Shown in pieces: positions 59,710-64,000 of a DNA stretch of 64,000 nt (its first letter is position 1; the number at the start of each line of letters is the position of its first letter). The DNA is taken from NCBI GenBank assembly GCA_030833445.1, contig JAURHD010000011.1, forward strand, positions 1 through 64,000, in the 5' to 3' direction. The translations under genes and the position numbers were made by a program. Below the pieces are notes generated by a model. The model saw only the letters and a program-made list of their open reading frames with translations, was not told where the DNA came from and ran no database searches. The DNA is from Cephaloticoccus sp. (GTDB lineage: Bacteria; Verrucomicrobiota; Verrucomicrobiia; Opitutales; Opitutaceae).

Positions 59710-59775
59710 GTAGGGCGGGATCGCCTGATCCCGCCGGTTTGGTTGGCGAAGCGGGATGCAGCGATCCCGCCCTAC
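59710..59775. repeat. GTAG-type REP doublet between convergent genes
   Basis: GTAG (59710-59713), hairpin GGCGGGATC-GCCT-GATCCCGCC, a ~15-base spacer, hairpin GCGGGAT...ATCCCGC and CTAC (59772-59775). The two halves are also complementary to each other over GTAGGGCGGGATCG. Starts 6 bases after phoH and ends 2 bases before the next convergent gene. Confidence 0.85.
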
Positions 59776-59776
59776 A

Positions 59777-60355
59777 TTACGCGACTGAGTCTGCCTTGAT
59801 CAAACTGGGCTGCTGCTGACGCAGTGCACTGTATTCCATCACAACGGCAAAGACGCCCGTAAAGAGCAGGTCACTGACGAGCGAATTGCGGAAGAAGTAG
59901 AGCGTGGGCGGAAACTCGGGGTGCCCGACCGTCATGGCCTGCCACCAGCCGGCCAGTGATTTTGCATAGGTGGCGTCGCCGAGCCAGGATGCCGTATTGG
60001 TCACCAAGTAAAAGATGATCGCACCGCCCAAAGCGCCGGAGAAAAGGTTGAGCCAGCTTTTGTGCTGCGAAACCATCCAGCCGAGCCCGATCGCCATTGC
60101 GAAACAAACCGTGCGAATGGCCACGCCACCGAAAGTCCACGTATAGCCGAACTGGGTGGCGTAGTAATAATCCAAATAAAGATCGGACAGCGCGAGGGCG
60201 GCCAAGGGCAGGAGCCAAAGCCAGCGGTTTTTGAAATAGACCCCGCCGCAGAAGGCGAGGGCCATGAGGGGGGAGAAATTGACGAGGGCTGGATCCCACG
60301 CGGCGACCACCCGGTAACCGGCGGCCAGCACGATGATAACGGCTGCGAACAACAT
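59777..60355 (-). CDS. DUF6580-like integral membrane protein
   Basis: 192 aa with five to six hydrophobic segments. FSPLMALAFCGGVYFKNRW, ALALSDLYLDYYY and TNTASWLGDATYAKSLAGWW are characteristic of the DUF6580 family, which resembles the S component of energy-coupling-factor vitamin transporters. The neighbouring cobalamin adenosyltransferase gene, 43 bp upstream on the same strand, makes a cobalamin-related substrate conceivable, though unproven. Confidence 0.85.
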   Translation of the reverse strand: MLFAAVIIVLAAGYRVVAAWDPALVNFSPLMALAFCGGVYFKNRWLWLLPLAALALSDLYLDYYYATQFGYTWTFGGVAIRTVCFAMAIGLGWMVSQHKSWLNLFSGALGGAIIFYLVTNTASWLGDATYAKSLAGWWQAMTVGHPEFPPTLYFFRNSLVSDLLFTGVFAVVMEYSALRQQQPSLIKADSVA

Positions 60356-60398
60356 GATTTGCCACCGTAGCGAGTGGCCTTGTTTTTGACAGAAAATA

Positions 60399-60944
60399 TT
60401 ATCTGGTCGCTTCGGCCTCGCGGGCCAGCAGCCAGAGCAGGTCGGAGAGCCGGTTGATGAATTCGAGCAACAAGGGACGCGGCTGTCGGCCGTGGAGGGG
60501 CAGGGCCACCATTTGGCGTTCGGCGCGGCGGGCGGTCACCCGGGCAGTTTCGCAGGCCACGGATCGCAGATTCGCACCCGGGGTAGCCCAGCCCTCAAAT
60601 TTCAGTCCCTGACTTTCCAATTTGGCGATGGCGTCATCGATCCGGGTGAGGTCTGGTGCCGCCAATTTGGTGAAATGGGCTGACTCGTAACGGGCGATAT
60701 CACTTTCGGCGCAGGCGATTTCACCCATCAAGGCCACCAGGTTTTGTTGGATGGCCTCGATGAGATCCCGGGTAGTGGAATCACTTTCGGGTATATGCGG
60801 TTTGATGGCGCCCAGAGCCACATTGAGTTCATCCAGCCGGCCAACGGCCTCGATCTGCGGATGCGTCTTCGACACGCGTTGGCCAAAGAGGAGACTGGTA
60901 TACCCATGGTCGCCCGTGCGGGTGGCGATGGACGGACCGTTCAT
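60399..60944 (-). CDS. Cob(I)yrinic acid a,c-diamide adenosyltransferase (PduO/MMAB type)
   Basis: 181 aa. The N-terminal TRTGDHGYTSLLFG is the ATP-binding signature, and CETARVTARRAERQMV and EFINRLSDLLWLLAREAE are the C-terminal family motifs. It transfers adenosyl from ATP to cob(I)alamin, giving the B12 coenzyme. ATG overlaps the def stop by four bases, so it is coupled to peptide deformylase, an unusual pairing by function. Confidence 0.95.
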   Translation of the reverse strand: MNGPSIATRTGDHGYTSLLFGQRVSKTHPQIEAVGRLDELNVALGAIKPHIPESDSTTRDLIEAIQQNLVALMGEIACAESDIARYESAHFTKLAAPDLTRIDDAIAKLESQGLKFEGWATPGANLRSVACETARVTARRAERQMVALPLHGRQPRPLLLEFINRLSDLLWLLAREAEATR

Positions 60945-61513
60945 GATCCGGCTTGTGCCGCCTTGGTCGCGAGGGCGAGCTCCTTGATCTCCGGGTCGAT
61001 CTTGCTGCGCACCTTCTTTTCCATCCGATCAATGAACAGCGTGCCGTTCAGGTGATCGACCTCATGTTGGATGCAGCGCGAGAGCAGTCCATCCGCAGTC
61101 ATCACATGGGGAATGCCATGCTGGTCCACAAATTTGACGGTAATGGCATCCGGTCGGATTACATCGCCGTGAATTCCGGGAAACGACAGGCAGCCTTCCT
61201 CAAAGATATAGTCGTCGGTTTTAGGCAGCACCTTGATCTCAGGATTGATGATCACCATGGGCATGAACAGGTCGAGGGGCGGCTTGGCCCCGTCGAGTTC
61301 CCAGGTGAAATCGCGATCGGAATTCCGCAGATCCACCACGCAAAGTTGCAGGGCTTGGCCAATCTGCTGGGCGGCCAGGCCGATACCGGGTGCTTCATGC
61401 ATGGTATCAATCATGTCCTGGGACAGCTTTCGCAGAGCCGCGTCAAAGGTGGTGATTACGGCCCCTTTTTCACGGAGCACGGGTGAGTTGTAGTGAACAA
61501 TTGGCAGGGACAT
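60941..61513 (-). CDS. def: Peptide deformylase
   Basis: 190 aa from ATG 61513 (MSLPIVHYNSPVLREKGAVI). The three PDF motifs are present: GIGLAAQQIG, EEGCLSFPG and CIQHEVDHLNG with the HExxH-type zinc site and Cys ligand. It removes the formyl group from nascent proteins. The C-terminal extension KVRSKIDPEIKELAL resembles other Verrucomicrobia/Planctomycete forms. The frame stays open upstream to 62101 on the antisense of the next gene; this is not real. Confidence 0.96.
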   Translation of the reverse strand: MSLPIVHYNSPVLREKGAVITTFDAALRKLSQDMIDTMHEAPGIGLAAQQIGQALQLCVVDLRNSDRDFTWELDGAKPPLDLFMPMVIINPEIKVLPKTDDYIFEEGCLSFPGIHGDVIRPDAITVKFVDQHGIPHVMTADGLLSRCIQHEVDHLNGTLFIDRMEKKVRSKIDPEIKELALATKAAQAGS

Positions 61514-61579
61514 CGGTCGATGGTTGGCGGGAAGCGTTGGTTTGCTTCTACGCGCCCGCAATTCAATACTCCCGGTCCG

Positions 61580-63235
61580 ATGAACCCCGCAACGCCCAAG
61601 AACCGCAATCCCATGGTGGCCTATGCCATCATGGCGGCGGGTATCGGGGTGGCTTTGCTCGCTTGGATGCTGCCGGTGAATTTGAAATCGTTCAGTCCCG
61701 CGTTGCTGCACGCGGCCGGCCAAGGCACGCCCGCGGTGGCCGAACTGGGCCGGCAAATGGTGGCGACGGAAAAGATCGGGCCCGCCCAACTCGTGCTGGC
61801 AGCGGCCCAAACCGTGGAGGATCCCCATGCGGCAACCTTGGCGGCAGAGGTGGATCAACTGGCGGCGCATCAGGCGGGATTGGTCGCCTGGGGTGGTTGG
61901 GATCCGTTTCTTGAACCGATTTTCAAACTGCATGAAGCCAGCACGCCGGCGGTCAGCACCCCGGTATTGAATTTTTTGATCCCGGAGAAAGCGCGCACCA
62001 GCCTGCGCGGCTATCTGGGTAACTCGCGTTCCCAAGGCGTGCTGGCGGTTTTGAAAACCCGCGATGTGCCCGACACCGGCCGATTTGTGCCGGCGAACCA
62101 AGCCGGCGGTCAGCCGCTGGATGCCGTGATTTTACTGACCGCCCTCCTTTATCAAGGGGAGCATCTGTCCCCCAATCTGCAACGGGAAGTGCGGTTGTTG
62201 GCGGAAACCGCCGTGGCGGAGGGCCAGTTGGGCGAACTCGAGGAGTATTATATCAATTTGCTCTCGCTGGCCCAGCGGCTCGATTGGGTGCAATTGGGCG
62301 AGTTGCTGCGCCGCACCAGCGACAGCAAGACGGTCGGGGAATACGCGCATCTTGCACGGGTGGCCCCGGAGCAACTGCCGCTCATTTATACGGCCGCGCT
62401 CTTTTCCGATTCGGCCGACCGGGTGGCCAATTACCTGATCAAGTTTGGCAAACCGGGCGCAGAAGATTTGCGCACCGCGTTGGCCTACGGACAAGGCGCG
62501 GTGCAACAACTCATGCTGCGACAGGTGCCGATCAATCGTGATCGGACCCCCGCCATCAGTGAAATGGCGGGGATCGCGCTGTTGCATCCGAAGCTGGTGC
62601 TGGGTCTGAAATATTTGGGTTACCTCTTCGGGGCGTTCCTGCTGTTTCGCGGACTCGAGCGCGGATTTTTTCCTCGTTTGGCCACGAGTGGTCCCGCTCT
62701 GCCGGGTATGCAAAGCGGGGTGCTGGCTTTGTTTGCGGCGGCCCTCTTCATCTTCGCCACGGAACCCTACCTGCTCAACGCCGCGCCAATTTCCGAGTAT
62801 CGTTTTAAAATTGTCATCCCTCTTCTGGCCAATTCGGCCGTGCCTCCGCCCATCGACTCCAACTCCGTTACCGCCATGCAAACCTCCACCATCGTCTCCA
62901 TCGGGATATTCGCCCTCCTGCAAGTTGCCATCTACCTGTTCTGTCTGCGCAAACTGAACGAGATCTACCGCGAACAACTGCCACCCATGCTCAAACTTCG
63001 CTTGGTCGAAAACGAGGACAACCTTTTCGACAGCGGACTCTACATCGGCATGATGGGCACGGCCACCGCGCTGGTGCTGCAGGTGCTTGGGGTGATCGAT
63101 CATAACCTCTTGGCGGCCTATGCCTCGAATCTCTTCGGCCTCGTCTGCGTGGCCTTGATCAAGATTCGCCACGTCCGCGGATTCAAGCGCCGCCTGATTC
63201 TTGAGGCCGAGACTGCTTCCGCCCGCGCGTCATGA
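61580..63235 (+). CDS. Multi-pass membrane protein of unknown function
   Basis: 551 aa from ATG 61580 (MNPATPKNRNPMVAYAIMAA). One TM at ~12-30, a ~330-residue soluble helical region with TPR-like features (LDAVILLTALLYQGEHLSPNL), then about five TMs: LGLKYLGYLFGAFLLFRGL, GVLALFAAALFIFATEP, TIVSIGIFALLQVAIYLFCL and two near SGLYIGMMGTATALVLQVLG. The last block recalls the end of MotA/ExbB-like channels, but homology is not certain. ATGA overlap with the next gene shows tight coupling. Confidence 0.7.
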   Translation: MNPATPKNRNPMVAYAIMAAGIGVALLAWMLPVNLKSFSPALLHAAGQGTPAVAELGRQMVATEKIGPAQLVLAAAQTVEDPHAATLAAEVDQLAAHQAGLVAWGGWDPFLEPIFKLHEASTPAVSTPVLNFLIPEKARTSLRGYLGNSRSQGVLAVLKTRDVPDTGRFVPANQAGGQPLDAVILLTALLYQGEHLSPNLQREVRLLAETAVAEGQLGELEEYYINLLSLAQRLDWVQLGELLRRTSDSKTVGEYAHLARVAPEQLPLIYTAALFSDSADRVANYLIKFGKPGAEDLRTALAYGQGAVQQLMLRQVPINRDRTPAISEMAGIALLHPKLVLGLKYLGYLFGAFLLFRGLERGFFPRLATSGPALPGMQSGVLALFAAALFIFATEPYLLNAAPISEYRFKIVIPLLANSAVPPPIDSNSVTAMQTSTIVSIGIFALLQVAIYLFCLRKLNEIYREQLPPMLKLRLVENEDNLFDSGLYIGMMGTATALVLQVLGVIDHNLLAAYASNLFGLVCVALIKIRHVRGFKRRLILEAETASARAS

Positions 63236-64000
63236 ACAAAACGCTGCTACTGATCATTATTGATTTCCTGTTTCTCAACCTCATTGCCCTGACGCAGTGG
63301 GAGAAATTGGAAGTCTCGCGTCCCCCGGCGCAGATCGGGCCCGAGGTCGCGGCCGACCCCGGGGATGGACCGTCGCCCCGTGAGCAGGACTTGGTCGCCG
63401 CGATGCAACTGTCGTTGGCGGATGAAAGCAGTCGGCGGGAAGCGTTGGCCGAGAAACTTGCCGGGACGGAAGAGGCGCTCACCGAGCGCGAGCGCAACCT
63501 CCAACGCCTCGCGCAGGAAAAATCCCAGGTGGACGCCAAGTTGAGTGAGACCCAGCAAACCGCCACGATGCTTTCGGCTCAAATCCAACGGCAATTGGAA
63601 CAAGCCGCGCGTGACGCCTCGCTTTCCAAGGAGCAGATGGAACGTCTGCGGAAGGAGCTGGAAGCAAAGCGGGCCGAGGCAGAAAGACAGCAACAGGACA
63701 TTGCCAAGCTCGAGCAGCAGCAACTGCAGGCCCGCGAAAAAATCGAAGGCTTGTCCGTGGCGGTTAAAGTCGCGGAACAGGAAAAACAACTGCTCAAGGA
63801 TACGGCGGAAACCTTCAAGCAACAGGCGGCGGCGGAACGCGATGAGCGCGTCAAGGTGCAGGCAACCACGGTGCAACTGGCGGAGGGCGTCGGCCAACTG
63901 GCGGAAAAGTCGGGTGAGCTGACCAAGGAGATTCGCGACAACCGGCCGATCAATGCCAACCTGCTGTTCAATGAATTTGTGGCCAATCGCGTCACCACGT
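63232..64000 (+). CDS. Anchored coiled-coil protein (3' end outside window)
   Basis: ATG 63232 overlaps the stop of the preceding gene (ATGA). At least 256 codons are open to the window end. N-terminal signal anchor MNKTLLLIIIDFLFLNLIAL, then a Pro-rich linker, then a long Glu/Gln/Lys-rich coiled coil from ~50 to 220 (QEKSQVDAKLSETQQTATML). The final residues (NRPINANLLFNEFVANRV) leave the coil, suggesting a following domain. Function unknown; likely a partner of the upstream membrane protein. Confidence 0.75.
   Translation, partial: MNKTLLLIIIDFLFLNLIALTQWEKLEVSRPPAQIGPEVAADPGDGPSPREQDLVAAMQLSLADESSRREALAEKLAGTEEALTERERNLQRLAQEKSQVDAKLSETQQTATMLSAQIQRQLEQAARDASLSKEQMERLRKELEAKRAEAERQQQDIAKLEQQQLQAREKIEGLSVAVKVAEQEKQLLKDTAETFKQQAAAERDERVKVQATTVQLAEGVGQLAEKSGELTKEIRDNRPINANLLFNEFVANRVTT

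Overview
The window looks like chromosomal DNA of a GC-rich, free-living Verrucomicrobia-type bacterium, probably in or near the Opitutaceae. This is inferred from gene content and style, not from a search: a class Ic-like ribonucleotide reductase, an Oar-like TonB receptor, many phytanoyl-CoA-dioxygenase-type and six-hairpin-glycosidase-like genes, rhamnose functions, weak or absent Shine-Dalgarno sequences, and abundant palindromic repeats between genes. No phage, CRISPR array, tRNA or plasmid gene was seen.

Layout. 1-553: 3' end of a 23S rRNA, 5S rRNA and terminator. 775-6332: a membrane TPR protein (-) and a large TonB-dependent receptor (+). 6333-11376: the nrdB-nrdA operon behind a long intergenic region with at least five inverted repeats. 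11377-15638: a disturbed area with small ORFs, a heparinase II/III-like gene, and a REP-associated-type tyrosine transposase inside 29-bp inverted repeats, with a third solo copy of the repeat. 15638-26526: rhaT, a SEC-C protein, two PhyH-type oxygenases, a VOC protein, RNA-modification genes (RluA family, RsmH), a sterol-desaturase-like protein, an AmpG-like transporter, EngB and a GNAT protein. 26538-43660: a carbohydrate-oriented region with a creatininase-family hydrolase, two six-hairpin-like proteins, a cupin, an epimerase, an Fsr-like transporter, a rhamnosidase-like enzyme, a TIM-barrel isomerase, an M55 peptidase, GDPD, DUF1684, a redoxin and a Gfo/Idh/MocA oxidoreductase. Most of the sugar-active proteins lack signal peptides, so oligosaccharide breakdown after uptake is the likely theme.

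43764-49360: two membrane or anchored proteins and the type IIA topoisomerase pair (B then A). 49368-50747: a small, lower-GC restriction-like island (frameshifted SRA-like/HNH nuclease, XRE regulator with two matching operators, small unknown protein) bracketed by 20-bp inverted repeats. 50785-57888: an OppA-type lipoprotein, an aldo/keto reductase, a HAD acid phosphatase, a second TonB receptor and a coiled-coil membrane protein. 57983-64000: a structured RNA or attenuator, phoH, a DUF6580-like membrane protein, def with a cobalamin adenosyltransferase, and an ATGA-coupled membrane/coiled-coil gene pair that runs off the window.

The most interesting items are the nrdBA leader with mutually exclusive hairpins, the NrdB with Leu at the radical Tyr position, the bracketed HNH/XRE island, and two families of double-hairpin repeats that sit almost only between convergent genes.
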